From Neostapfia colusana (lineage: Eukaryota > Streptophyta > Magnoliopsida > Poales > Poaceae): a DNA stretch of 64,000 nucleotides. Made by a program: the position numbers and the translations under genes. The stretch's first letter is position 1; the number at the start of each line of letters is the position of its first letter. Below, piece after piece: positions 33,889-45,971 of this stretch. The stretch covers positions 58,170,517 through 58,234,516 of the forward strand of contig JASWHV010000003.1 in the NCBI GenBank assembly GCA_030760725.1. The letters are read 5' to 3'. The notes beneath the pieces are model-generated. The model searched no databases. It was given only the letters and a program-made list of their open reading frames with translations, and had not been told where the DNA came from.

Positions 33889-35179
33889 TTGGGGGAGGTA
33901 TTGAGCCCTTAGGTGGAGCCCCCATCTCTCCTGCGTCGTGGCTTTGAACCTGGGAGATGAAAAGCTTGCTTGTCTTCGGCGTAGTGGGCGCACTCAGTCA
34001 ATTGCAGCAGCGTGTCGACGTGTCCTCTCCGGAATGGACCGGTCACGATGATGTGGGGTTGCCTCGGGGCAATTACTATGACAGCTCGTGAATCACAGGA
34101 GTACTGCGCCGCTTCCCTCGAGAACCGCCGGGCGTTCCCGAGCTTTTACTCACCTGCTCCGCCGGTGTCTGACTGGTGGACCTGGGCCCTACCTGTCATT
34201 GGTGAGCGCTAAGGCGGCGTGTTCGAGGGATTGCCTCGGGTTATTTACTGCGACAACCGATGAGTCGGTCGCACCGCTCTCCTCGGAAACTGTCGGACGT
34301 TCCTGGGGGGTTATCCTCCTGACCCCTAGTGACTAACGGGTGGATCTGGATCCAACCCATCGTTGGGGGAGGCGAATAGCCCGCGGCGTGCAGTGGTGGC
34401 GATCCAATTGCCGCGCATGTTGCCCCGCGAGAGGCCGTGGTTGGGTATAAAAGGAGGCCTTGCGGTGTAGGATGGCACTCCACCTCACCGTGTGGCCTTT
34501 GTTCTCCTCTTGCGCGCTGGAAGCCTTTGCATCCAGGCACTCTCGCCCACATGATGCTTCCTCACTAGTAGCCATCTTCGTCCACTTCTGCGTTAAAAGA
34601 ACTAACTCTAGGCGAAAGTGCACGGAGGATCTTTGATTCCTCCTACCTTATGAGCCCTTACGAAATGCCATTTTGAATGATGTTCGTGTGTCTGCGGCCT
34701 TCGGTGAGGTTCTCTGGTGCATCCCTCTCCTTGATGGCCTTGGATAGAGGCACAAGCCATCCTTATGGTGTGCCGGCGGTAGGGGAGGTCGTCGGGGACA
34801 GGGTCCACGGCTCGTAGTGAACCCCTACGCCAGTGTCGAGAAGGGTTGCGTGCCAGTACTGGAGGAAGGTTAGGTCTAGAGTGATCAAGCCTTCCTCCAG
34901 GTACTGTTGTAGACAACAAAATCTGCCATAGATGGTGATTTGCCCACACGACACTGAATGTCACTGTTGCCTCAGTCCAGCATGCATTGCTTCCATCCTC
35001 AGTCTAATAGAAGGTGACCATCTCACTGTGTAGAGATCGACTCAGGAGACAACAAAGCAGGCCACGGAGCAGAAGACTACCCGACTTGTAGCTGCTGAGT
35101 TCCTTAGTCGTCCTGTATCCCCTTTTGTATGCCAGAACTCTGTTGTCCATGAAAGTGTCTTTGTTTCAAGTCTTTCATT
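33889..35179 (+). promoter_or_regulatory. Tat-1 3' region with an antisense promoter
   Basis: No intact ORF. The plus strand has TATAAAAG (34446-34453, in GGGTATAAAAGGAGG) and a leader-like stretch after it. This would drive transcription opposite to the element, toward the place where Tat-2 keeps a plus-strand gene (50776-53005). The corresponding gene is lost or unrecognisable here. Confidence 0.5.
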
Positions 35180-37357
35180 GTCTTGTCTTGTATTTTTGTG
35201 TTGATGAATGAAAAAATCTTTCTGTTGGTCTTACATCCATCAGCCACTCGACACAGGGTCCAGTAGGCAAAACCACTTTTAGCTCCCGCGAGGCCCCCTG
35301 GTCATTGATGCCGCAAGGAGCGGAGGCTTCCTGATTTGCCAAAGTGGTTGGCGCTTCCTTGTTGCTAGCTGTAGATGTGTACTTGCCTCCTTATTGCGCG
35401 TTGCAGGGGTCCGTCCGTCTCACTTAGCTTGACAAGTCATGACGGCACCCTGGAAGGTGTGCCCAAGTGCTTGGTAATGCCTGCCAAAAAGGCGCAATAC
35501 ACCAGCTCCGGAGCCTTTGAGATACACCAGTTGTGGGGGTCCGAGGGTGGCCCCCCTGGGAAAGCTGGGGTCCCAGCCCCACGGACCGGAGCCTTGTGGC
35601 CTACACAGACACTAGAAGAAAAGGGTAATCGTGCCATGTAGTTGTATTTCCTCTGTTCGATGGCCCCATTATGGCTTATGGTCCTCTGCTAAGCTACGGG
35701 ACCTGGGCAATTCAGTGTTGTAGTGTCCGGACCCTGGTTACCATCCTTCCTAGGACGGTGTGCCATCCGGGCCCCCCATCACTTGGGTGCTGCGCTGAAG
35801 AAGTAGAGTGTGCATGCTTAGGGCACATGACCAGCTAAGTAGGCTACACACCCTGGACCTCCCGCTGTCTAGGCACTCCGAAGAGGGGAGGCGTCCTTCT
35901 GGCGCCACCGGACCCGAGCGGGATGGTAACCAAAGGGGTACAGAGACAACACAGGTGCCTCAGGCATTTCGGCCTTGTAGCTGGACAACATAACTTTGGC
36001 CAAGAGCGAGACAGAGAAACACAACTATGTGCACGTCGAGAGGTATGCAAAAGTGTACGCATGATTGAAAGGAATGCTGCAAAGATGTAAACGTGCATAA
36101 GGTAGGGCAAGAGAGCGCAAAGGTCCAAGGCGACTTAGCTGACGTAGGTAGCTCTTTGCCAATGTCCCAAGCTTGTTCCTCCAGGCCCTTAGCAGCGTAA
36201 GGTCCCTGGGCGCTCTGGCACTGCGGCTACCTCTCCTTCCAGGTCCCTGGCGTTGCAAGGACCCGTGGGAAGTTCGACCCTTGTCTTAAGCTTGTTGTAG
36301 CTGGCGCTCCGAGCCTTTTACTCGCTGTCGCAGAGGTCTGCCATCCACGGGATGACGCTGGACGTCAGCATCGGGCTCCCTGGGAGGTCCGAGACGCCAA
36401 GGGCTTGTGCGGACCAGCAGACACAACAGAAAAAAAGGGAGTAGTCGTACTCTCTGGTCACCCTCCCTTGTTTGGTAGCATTACCGTGGCTTACAGTCCT
36501 TAGCCGAGCTACGGGGCTTGGGTAATTCGATGTGGATCGTCCAGGATATGGTTGAAGCCTTGCTCAGGGGTATGAGTCATCTGGTTCCCCGGTACTGAGC
36601 TGCAGCGCTGGAGAGGTAGGATGTGCACGCTTAGGGCACAAGACCAGCTAAGCAGACTACACACCCTGGACCTCCCATTGGCGTAAGCCTTTCAGGGGAG
36701 GTCCATTCGACCCCCTAGGGCCCCCGAGCAATGAGACAACCACCAGACCCTGGTACGTCAGAGGTACCTCAAGCAAACCTGCCTGCGGGAGGATAGCACA
36801 GCTCCTGCTACGGTGGAATGCATGAAAAAGTGACTGGCCACATGGCCGACACATAATGGAAAGAAAATGCGTAAAGGGTATCAGGGCAATGTCCGAGGTA
36901 CAGTTACTCCTCTTGTCCGTAAGTGTGCTCATTCTGGCCCCTGAGCACTCAGTTGTCGCACTGAGGAGTCAGAATGCACACGCTATGGGTGTGGTACTAG
37001 TCATAGCAGGCTACACACCCTGGACCTCCCGCTAGCATTAACCTTTCAGCGAGGAGACCTTCCAGGGGGCACGGGACCTAGGACAAGTTTGTAGGACGGG
37101 GTCCGGACATGCCATTACAATTGGTATGCATGAACTAGCACAAGCTGTAAATAAAGTGCGCAGGGTAGGATACACTTTTCTTATTTATGGCTCCCTTCGA
37201 GCGATAGGAGGCAACAGGCCATGTAAGAAGGCAGTGACCCGCCCCGAATAACAAGAGCAGCTGGACCCTTCTGAGACTTTAGCTGTTCTAAGCGTTGTTC
37301 CTAGTCTCTATGACACCCTTACAAGAAAGAGAAAAACAAAAATATCCTACCACTGCG
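35180..37357 (-). repeat. Degenerate tandem modules in the Tat-1 3' non-coding region
   Basis: A module containing GCACACGCTTAGGGCACA, then GGCTACACACCCTGGACC, recurs at about 35807-35870, 36625-36690 and 36985-37035. The first two repeats also share upstream sequence (TTATGGTCC.../TTACAGTCC...). One related module is in Tat-2 at 53660-53730. No coding potential was recognised. Confidence 0.65.
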
Positions 37358-37610
37358 CTAAGGGTAGAACTTACAGAGGTGTTCTATGTCCTGTGGCCTG
37401 GGTAGAGATACCCATCCCCTGCAACCAGGCGGGCGCACCTGGAGCGGCATACTTGTACTGGTCGGGAGGGGTACTCCCATCTGGGGGGAGGGTTTGTCAC
37501 CCCTCCTCGAGAAAGCATTGGCCGAGGCACCAGGTAGCCCTACCTTGGGCTGCCTACTCTTCACGCAGAAGTTGATCTTGCGCGGCTTCTCCGTATGTCT
37601 AGACGTCGCG
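37358..37610 (-). pseudogene. Tat-1 integrase C-terminal remnant
   Basis: The last codons read DIEHLCKFYP then a stop, as at the end of Tat integrases. The preceding residues are recognisable only in pieces, with stops. It parallels Tat-2 at 54138-54330. Confidence 0.7.
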
Positions 37611-37619
37611 TGAGCCCTT

Positions 37620-39028
37620 GTTGCACGATGGAGGGGGGAACACCTAGTTAGGCGTGGAGCATCTTGCGTCGCTCGCTTTGGTCAGAGTCGGAGCTCCCTC
37701 CTTGGTCATAGATGACCTTTAACGCCCGCTTGGTGTCTTGGAACTTCATCTCCTGGTCGTTGCTGACCTCCGGGTCAGCCCTTTGCTTGCCCTCCCGCTG
37801 GCGGAAGGGCGCGCCATCCTGGCGTTGCTGTCGGAGCTCTCGAAAGTGCTCCGCCAGCTTCTAGATTTCCCGACACTCACTGGAACTATGTCGTTTGGTG
37901 TTGTGGACCGGACACCTCTGGTCGCCGTCGTCACTATCGGACGGTTGTCGCGGGCGCTTGTCGGTGCGCGGTCCCCGCCCCCTGCAGCTGCTACTGCTGC
38001 TGCAGTGTGGGCTCCGGCCAGCGGTTTGTCCTTGCCGCTAGTATTCTTCCTCTTGCTGCCAGAGCCCTCCCTGGCGGACTCACTCCCCTTGCCAGGCGGT
38101 GTGTGCCAGTTGCGGCCCTCCGCGGCCCTGGTACACTTGTCCGCCAAGCTGAGGAGCTCAGAGATGTCCTGCACGTCATGCATGGCCAACTTCTCGAGCA
38201 TCTTCTTGTCGCGCCCTACCGGAAGGCGATCACGACGGAGGCGTTAGAGATGCGGGGGATGGTGTTCCTAACCTGGGAGAAACGCTGGATGAAGGAGTGC
38301 AACGACTCTCCTAGTTGCTGTTGCAGGGCGTGGAGGTCAGCTTCCGTGCCCGGCCGGATGTAGGAACTCCCGAAGTTGGCCGTGAACTGACGACACAACT
38401 CTTCCCAGGAGGTTATAGACTCCTGGGGCAAGTTAATGAGCCATGACCGTGCTGACCCGGTCAAGGCCACGGGGAAGTAGTTGGCCATGATGGCCTCATA
38501 CCCTCCCACAGCTCGGATGGCGGTGGAGTAGATTTGCAGGAACTCGATGGGGTTGACCGTCCTATCGAACTTCTCCGGCAAGTGCGGCCGGAACTTGCAT
38601 GGCCACACCACCATACGAAGGTGCGGAGCTAGATCCATGCAGCCTCCCACTGAGCCTAGGGAGATGGGGTTCTGGCCCGCATAGATGGGGCGCATGGCAC
38701 CCGGGGTACCATACTCCTCCTCGAGGTTGCGACGCCGCTCGCGCTTTCGCTCGATAGCGGCGCGACCATCTTCTTTCTGACGGCAGCGGCGGTGCAGCTC
38801 GACCTGAAGGTCTGTGGTGGGGAGCCTAGACGTTGCCGTCGAGTGGGTTGCTGCCCTCCTGTAATACCTTGTTAGGGTACGGGTTGGCAGCTGCACCGTC
38901 TCTGGCTGTCATCGCCGCTGGCACGACGAGTTGAGCGCGGCGATGACCAGGTGGTCGACGTCGTTGCGCTACTGCTCTGCCGCGGAGGGAGAAGCTCCCG
39001 CTCGGGGGGTTGTGTAGGAGTGCGTTCG
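37620..39028 (-). pseudogene. Tat-1 gag, main part
   Basis: From 38896 leftward a gag domain is clear (FRPHLPEKFDRTVNPIEFL ... VALTGSARSWLINLP ... SWEELCRQFTANFG). A frame change near 38205 is followed by the linker region with Ser/Lys-rich sequence. The N-terminal part lies beyond the SIRE-1 insertion at 49336-49590. Toward 37620 the end of gag (DQGGSSDSDQSERRK) is joined to integrase remnants. Confidence 0.82.
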
Positions 39029-40376
39029 TGAAAGTGCATCTAGGCATCCCTTGTGGGTTTTGGTTGATTTATGACAAATAAATGAGACCCTAACAAAATT
39101 GTTGAGATGAGCGCAGGTTCTTAAAGAAATTAGGAAGAAAGCGCAAAAAGAAAGGAGAAGGAGGATCCAAATTGATAAGAGCTCAGGAGCTGAAAAGATT
39201 AGATTACTTAGTATAGAGTGTGTTGGAGAAACACACCCCAAGAGCTCAAGTGAAAGGAATCACACTAACTGCACAAATATCAGCATGTGCGGACTAGTCT
39301 GATATCAACCGGACTAGTCCGATTTTCTTTCTGACTAGAAAACGGACCAGTCCGATATGGACCGGACTAGTCCGATATGGACCGGACTAGTCTAATCTTG
39401 TCTCTGGATAGACAACGGACTATTCCACACTCCTACGGACTAGTCCGATATCTCACAACACTTACGGTTTTCTACACACCGCACACCGGACTAGTCCGGA
39501 GTCAACTACGGACTAGTCCAGACATCGCAAACCCTAACGTAACCATTTGAAACCCTACTATAAAAAGAGGTGTACGGCCATACCAATAAAAAACTTTGAC
39601 CCCCTGCGCTGTCACACCTCCCAAGAGCCCAAAATTCACATCTCTCCACACATTCTAACCCAAAAAGAATCAAGTCTTTGGGGATTAGCAATTGATCAAA
39701 GGAGAGACTTGTTCTACACATCTTGAGCTCTTGGGTTTGATCTCTCGCACACTTTTGTTTGTTAATTGTTCATCTTTTGAGTGTGTTTGGTTGTGTTCAT
39801 TCATTGTAATTCTTGGGGAGCCCTCAACTTGTGAGAAGGCCCCTTGAACGATTTATTTGCCCTTTGTGATTAGTGGAAGAGAATCGGCCTTCATGGCGAT
39901 TCGACGAGGGTAGGGTTGGTGAAGACCCGATCCTTAGTGGACTCCTCAATGGGGACGTAGATTTCCTTCGTGGAATCGAACCTCGGGATAAACACTTGTC
40001 TCCTACTCTCGTCCATTCATTGTTCATCATATTCTAGTGTTTAATTAATCTTGTGCAATTTACATTGAAGCTTTGAAACAAAAGTTGATCTCTGTCGTTC
40101 ATTGTTTCACTTTGCAATACATCTAAGTATCAAATTAATTTCCGCTGCATAAAGTACTAGAAGTGAGAATATTGATCAATTTTGATATCTCTAGTCCACG
40201 CATACCGGACTAGTCCACATAGTACCAGACTAGTCCGATTTTTCTCTGTGTAGAAAACGGACTAGTCCGCACTCTACTGGACTAGTCCGATTTCCCTGTA
40301 TTTGATAAACCTACTAAGTGTTTCAGGGATCAACAAAGCATCGAAAAGACTATTCACCCCCTCTAGGCTACATTCA
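39029..40376 (+). repeat. SIRE-1 5' LTR
   Basis: 1348 bp. A TATA box (TATAAAAAG) lies at 39559-39567. Many copies of CGGACTAGTCCG and near variants occur at 39293-39520 and 40195-40300, for example the intact one at 39310-39321. Confidence 0.92.
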
Positions 40377-40378
40377 AT

Positions 40379-40391
40379 TGGTATCAAAGCC
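40379..40391 (+). other. SIRE-1 primer-binding site
   Basis: TGGTATCAAAGCC, two bases after the LTR; initiator tRNA-Met type with one mismatch. Confidence 0.85.
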
Positions 40392-40427
40392 AAACTCTTC
40401 AAAAGAGACTCACCGCTCGAAGAGACG

Positions 40428-41801
40428 ATGTCGGACATCAAAGATGTACACAAGAAGATCGACGATCAAAAGGGTGATGACGAAAGGACTCAAAAGCTAA
40501 AGAAGCTACTCGACGCCATTCAAGACAGTGAGGACTATGATGAGGAGGTGCTCCAACTCAAGGCTCCTCTACGGAAGAAAGCAATCTCCCAAAAAGAGAA
40601 GAAGAACACCGATGATGAAAACAAGAAGAATACAAAAGACAACAAGCCTCAACCAAAGAAAATGTTCAAGAAGAAGAAGCAATATGGCCAAGCACATCTA
40701 TAGAAGGAGTGGGACTCCAATGATGAATCCTCATCCGAAGAAGAAGAGGAGATGGCCACCATAGCCATAAAGAAGACTACCAAGAAATCCACTCTCTTCC
40801 CATCCATGGGCGCATGGAAGGACACCGACAACACTTGTCTAATGGCAAAGGAAGGTAAACAAAAGGTACCAACTAAATCTTCCTTCTCGCATTCTTTTAC
40901 TAGTGATAGTGATAATTCTAATGAGGATGATAGCAGTGATGAAAATGATTATATGCTTAGGTGTTTAGACAAAAAGACAGCTGCTAAAATGAAATTTCTA
41001 CTTGATAAGCTTGTTGATATGGAGAAGTTAGTCAATCGTCAGGAAGATATGATAATCTCCCAAAAGAAGGAGTATCTTGAGATTGAAAAGCTTCTTGAAC
41101 TTGAAAAGGAACAAAATAAATCACTAGACCTTAAGTTAGCTTCAAGCAAGGAAGCTTGCTTGAAGTTAAAAGACTCAAACACCATCATCAAGGATGAACT
41201 TGCTAACTTAACCAAAGTTAACGAGATCCTTGAGGTACAAGTTGAGTCACTCAAGCAAAATAGTTCTTCATCCACTTCAAGCTCACCTTCTCAACATATA
41301 AAATCTGAAACTAGTGTTACTTGTGTCTGTGCCAAAAGTGACACTAACTTGAAGAAAAAGCCAAACTTGACAAATGACAAGCAATCTTCTCAAAGTGACA
41401 TATTTGACAAGGAGAAGATCAAGTATGCACGCAGTGCATACTCGGTCACAAGACCTCCTAATGTCAAATATGGCATTGGATATTCTAATGGTGAAAAGCA
41501 AAACGCTAGAAGCCACAAGAATAACAAGGGGTGCATTGCCTTTGTCAAGGGAAACCCTTCTCAAGTTGGAAAACTTAATAATGTTGATAAATCTAACACC
41601 GTGAATACATATGAACAACAACTTCTATTTAGAACTTTTGATACTTCATATGTACTTATGAAAAGTAATCTTGGAAGAGTTTATGCTAAATATGTTGGGC
41701 CACGCCATGGGAACACCAAGTATCATGTGTGGGTGCCCAAATCACTTTTGACTAACCTCAAAGGACCCAAGCAAGCTTGGGTACCTAAGACCAAGTCATA
41801 A
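40428..41801 (+). pseudogene. SIRE-1 gag, lacking its core domain
   Basis: One frame from ATG 40428, only about 36 bases after the PBS, to the stop at 41799-41801, with an in-frame TAG at 40701-40703. What remains is the Lys/Glu-rich stretch, KKKKQYGQAHL, a coiled coil (about 40970-41270) and the segment before protease (AWVPKTKS). The usual copia gag fold and CCHC knuckle at the N-terminal side are absent. This suggests an old internal deletion and dependence on other copies. Confidence 0.75.
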
Positions 41802-41802
41802 A

Positions 41803-44800
41803 TTGTTTTTGCAGACTTATTCATCCGGTGGAGCAAAATGGGTGCTAGATAGTGGATGCACCAATCACATGACCGGAGAAAGAAGAATGTTCGTGGAATA
41901 TGATGAAAATGAAGATCCAAGTGATGGCATTTACTTTGGTGATAATAGTCAAGGAAGAGTGCTTGGTACCGGTAAAATTGCAAATTTCATCACAAGATAC
42001 TCTCTCTCATGTTTTACACGTTGACTCCTTAGACTATAACCTTTTGTCCATATTTTAATTATGTGACAAGGGTTATAATTGCTTATTCACTAATGAGGGT
42101 GTGTCTGTCTTTAGAAGGAGTGATAACTCAATTGCATTCAAGGGTGTGTTGAAGGGAAAATTTTATCTAGTTGACTTCAACAAAGATAAAGCCGAATTTG
42201 ACACATACTTGATTGCAAAGACCAATATGGGTTGGCTGTGGCATAGACGGCTAGCACATGTTGGTATGAGGAATCTTCAAAAACTCCTCAAAGGCGATCA
42301 CATCTGAGGTTTAAAGGATGTTGTTTTTGAGAAAGACAGGCCATGTAGAGCGTGCCAAGCAGGGAAGCAAGTAGGAACACTCCATCCCGCGGAGAATGTC
42401 ATGACTACAACAAGACCGCTTGAGCTCCTCCACATGGATCTATTTGGTCCAACTGCTTACATAAGCATCGACGGTAACAAATACGGTCTAGTCATTGTTG
42501 ATGATTTTTCACGCTTCACGTGGGTTTTATTTTTGCATGATAAGACAGAAACTCAAGGAACCCTCAAGAAGTTCATCAAGCGTGCCCAAAATGAATTCTC
42601 ATTGAAGATCAAGAACATACGAAGTGACAATGGGACAGAATTCAAGAACACCCAAGTTGAGGAGTATCTAGATGAAGAAGGAATAAAACACGAATTTTCA
42701 GCACCATATACTCCTCAACAAAACGGAGTAGCCGAAAGGAAGAACATAACTCTCATTAAGATGACGAGGACAATGCATGATGAATAAAAGACTTTGGACA
42801 GGTTTTGGGCTGAAGCGGTTAACACCGCTTGTCACGCCATAAACCGACTATATCTTCATCGGTTACTCAAGAAAACTTCATATGAACTACTCACGAACAA
42901 CAAGCCGAACATTTCATATTTTCGAGTTTTCGATTCAAAATGTTATATTTTAAATAAGAAGCCAAGGGCTTCGAAGTTTGCTTCAAAGTAATGATGGTCT
43001 CTTACTTGGCTATGATTCGAACTCCTACGCTTATCGTGTCTTCAACAAAACCTCCGGACTTGTTGAAGTAGCACGTGACCTAGTGTTCGATGAAACTAAC
43101 GGCTCTCAAGAAGAGCAAGTTGATCAGTGTGTGCTAGATCAAGAAGAAGCTCCATGTCAAGCATTGAGAAGAATGGCATTGAGCGATGTTCGACCACAAG
43201 TGCCAACATCAAATGCAAATGAAGAAAATGAACCACAGATGGAGGAAAATGATCAAGGGGGAGCTTCCATACAAGATCAACCTCAAGAAAATCAAGAAGA
43301 CCAAAACATCAATGAGGGCAACTATCCAGGGGGGAAGAAGATGATAATGAAGATTCAAGACCACAAGTGCCACATCCAAGAGTACACCAAAGCATCCAAA
43401 GAGATCACCCTGTTGACAACATAATCGGGTTGAGGATGCATTAAAAGATCCGGATTGGGTGATGGCGATGCAAGAAGAATTGAACAACTTCAAAAGGAAC
43501 AAAGTGTGGGAGCTTGTTGAAAGACCCAAGTCCAACGTCGTCGGCACTAAATGGGTCTTCCGCAACAAGCAAGACGAACATGGAGTGGTAACAAGGAACA
43601 AGGCATGACTTGTGGCAAAAGGGTACTCACAAGTCAAAGGTTTGGATTTCGATGAGACTTTTGCTCCCGTAGCTAGGCTTGAATCGATTCGTATATTACT
43701 TGCGTATGCTACTCACCATGATTTCAAGCTTTATCAAATGGATGTGAAAAGCGCCTTTCTCAACGGACCGATCAAGGAGGAGGTGTACGTGGAGCAACCA
43801 CCCGGTTTTGAAGATCAAGAGCACCCCGACTATGTGTTCAAACTGTGTAAGGCTCTCTATGGCCTCAAACAAGCTCCTAGAGCTTGGTATGAGTGCCTTA
43901 GAGTTTTTTGATTGAAAATGACTTCAAGATTGGAAAATCTGATTACACCTTGTTCACTAAACACTTTGATGATGATCTCTTCATTTGCCAAATCTATGTT
44001 GACGATATTATATTTGGTTCAACTAACAAATCCTTTTATCAAGAACTTAGTAAGATTATGACAGATAGATTCGAGATGTCCATGATGGGAGAGTTGAGGT
44101 ATTTTTTGGGATTCCAAGTGAAGCAACAAAAGGACGGGACATTCATAAGCCAAACAAAGTACACTCAAGACATTCTCAAGAAGTTTGGAATGGACAAAGC
44201 AAAGCCCATAAAGACTCCCATGGCGACTAATGGAAACTTGGATCTCAATGAAGACGGACCAAATGTGGATCAAAAGGTATATCGTTCCATGATTGGCTCC
44301 TTACTCTATTTATGTGCATCTAGGCCTGAGATCATATTGAGTGTATGTTTGTGTGCAAGGTTTCAAGCCAATCCTAAGGAATGTCATTTGACAGCCATTA
44401 AAAGGATCTTGAGATATTTAGTTCATACACCCAACCTTGGCCTTTGGTATCCCAAAGGTTCAAAATTCAATCTCATTGGATACTCCAATGCAGATTATGC
44501 CGGATGCAAGGTAGATAGAAAAAGTACTTCTGGTACTTGCCAATTCCCAGGTAGATCCTTAGTTTCTTGGTCCTCCAAGAAACAAAATTCAATTGCCTTA
44601 TCCACATCCGACGCGGAGTATGTTGCAGCCGGGAGTTGTTGTGCACAACTCCTTTGGATGCGACGAACTCTAAGGGATTACAGTTACAATAGGAGCCGTA
44701 TTCCAGTCCTTTGTGACAATGAGAGTGCAATTAAAATTGCCCATAACCCTGTTGAGCACTCTAGAACCAAACACATAGATATCCGACATTATTTTTTGAG

Positions 44801-44948
44801 AGATCACTCAATGAAAGGAGACATAGCCATTTCCCATGTCAACACTAAAAAATAGCTAGCCGATATCTTTACCAAGCCACTTGATGAAAAACACTTTTGT
44901 GAGCTTCTAAATGAACTAAATATCCTTGATGCTAGAAACGTGGCTTGA
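41803..44948 (+). pseudogene. SIRE-1 pol: protease, integrase, RT, RNase H with stops and frameshifts
   Basis: Protease LDSGCTNHMTG is at about 41850. The GAG-pre-integrase region (42101-42307) ends in a TGA. The integrase core has HMDLFGP, IRSDNGTEF and NGVAERKN (42308-42787), a TAA, then more integrase to about 42990. RT starts after frame changes at about 43435 (VKSAFLNGPIKEEVYVEQP), shifts frame near 43908 and has the catalytic YVDD (about 44000). RNase H has ADYAGCKVDRKSTSG, SDAEY, and CDNESA. A TAG precedes LADIFTKPLDE; the final TGA is at 44946-44948. All catalytic domains are recognisable but the frame is broken at least seven times. Confidence 0.9.
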
Positions 44949-45147
44949 AAACTTGCATACCTGTATGCCATCCTCAAAATCATGCTAATTGTGTTGAAGA
45001 ATCATCTCTCTCTATTTTTCTCCTAAAAACTATGTTAGTTATTTGATCTTGATGAATTATGATCATAGATTAATTGTTGTATGTTTACTGATCATACTCA
45101 TCAAGAATATCTGTGTGTCTTTGTCCCCTATTCCTTAATAGGAACCT

Positions 45148-45151
<4 letters not shown>

Positions 45152-45205
<54 letters not shown>
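45152..45205. repeat. (AT)n microsatellite
   Basis: About 54 bp of uninterrupted AT dinucleotide just upstream of the motif cluster and extra ORF leader. Confidence 0.95.
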
Positions 45206-45208
<3 letters not shown>

Positions 45209-45228
45209 TTGTACACTTCTGTACAAGG

Positions 45229-45865
45229 GATCACGGACTAGTCTGTGGCCACCCCGGACTAGTCCGCACTTGTAGACTAGTCCGCACTAGGTCCATTAGT
45301 CCGGACTAGTCCGGACAACCACAGACTAGTCCGATTTCTCTCTGACCAGAAAACGGACTAGTCCGATATGGTCCGGACTAGTCCGATATTTCGACTCCAT
45401 AACCCTAAGGCCGGCTCAAACCTAATCTTCTTCATCCTCACAACCCTTCCCACCCCCTCTCTCTCTCTCTTTACTCAAGTGCTCCCAAGGCGGATTTGCA
45501 AGTTCTCCATCAAAACCACCCAAATTTCCATGGGAATCGATCTCCATTGCAAAGGGATCAAAGACCACGGACTAGTCCACATCAAGAGCACCTTCAACGC
45601 CTCAAATCAAAGGATCTGGTAAACTACTCTCCAAACCCTAGAACCTTCGATTTTCCTTGCTCTTGCTCAATTAGCTTAGCTCCTCTAGTCAATATATGCT
45701 CTATTGATGTATTCCATGTACCCTAGATCATATTTACATTGAAGAACCTCAAATTTCGACAAATTAGGGCTTGAGCAGCCTCATAATGGACTAGTCCGTT
45801 CTTAGGGCGGACAAGTCCGGTACTCCGGACTAATCCGACCCTGAACACCGGACTAGTCCGGTATG
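45229..45865 (+). promoter_or_regulatory. Inverted-repeat motif cluster and leader upstream of the SIRE-1 extra ORF
   Basis: CGGACTAGTCCG and variants recur at 45233-45390, again near 45568 and at 45787-45865. Between them lies a CT-rich leader-like stretch (45440-45480). A possible 348-bp leader intron runs from 45619 (CTG-GTAAAC) to 45966 (TTGTTAG), just before the ORF start. The layout is that of a separate promoter for the extra ORF, marked by the same motif that fills the LTRs. Confidence 0.55.
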
Positions 45866-45971
45866 CCCTGATTCAGGGATTTTGTCAGGGAATCCTAGCT
45901 TATGTCAATTCAATGCAATCCCTTGTCATCCATGATTATTCATATCCTTTATATCTTCCTTGTTAGAAATC

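Noticed and set aside
39290..39520. Regularly recurring palindromes taken as a CRISPR-like or satellite array
   Set aside because: Spacing is irregular, units are 12 bp within LTR sequence, and both LTRs share them; they are LTR-internal motifs of a copia element.
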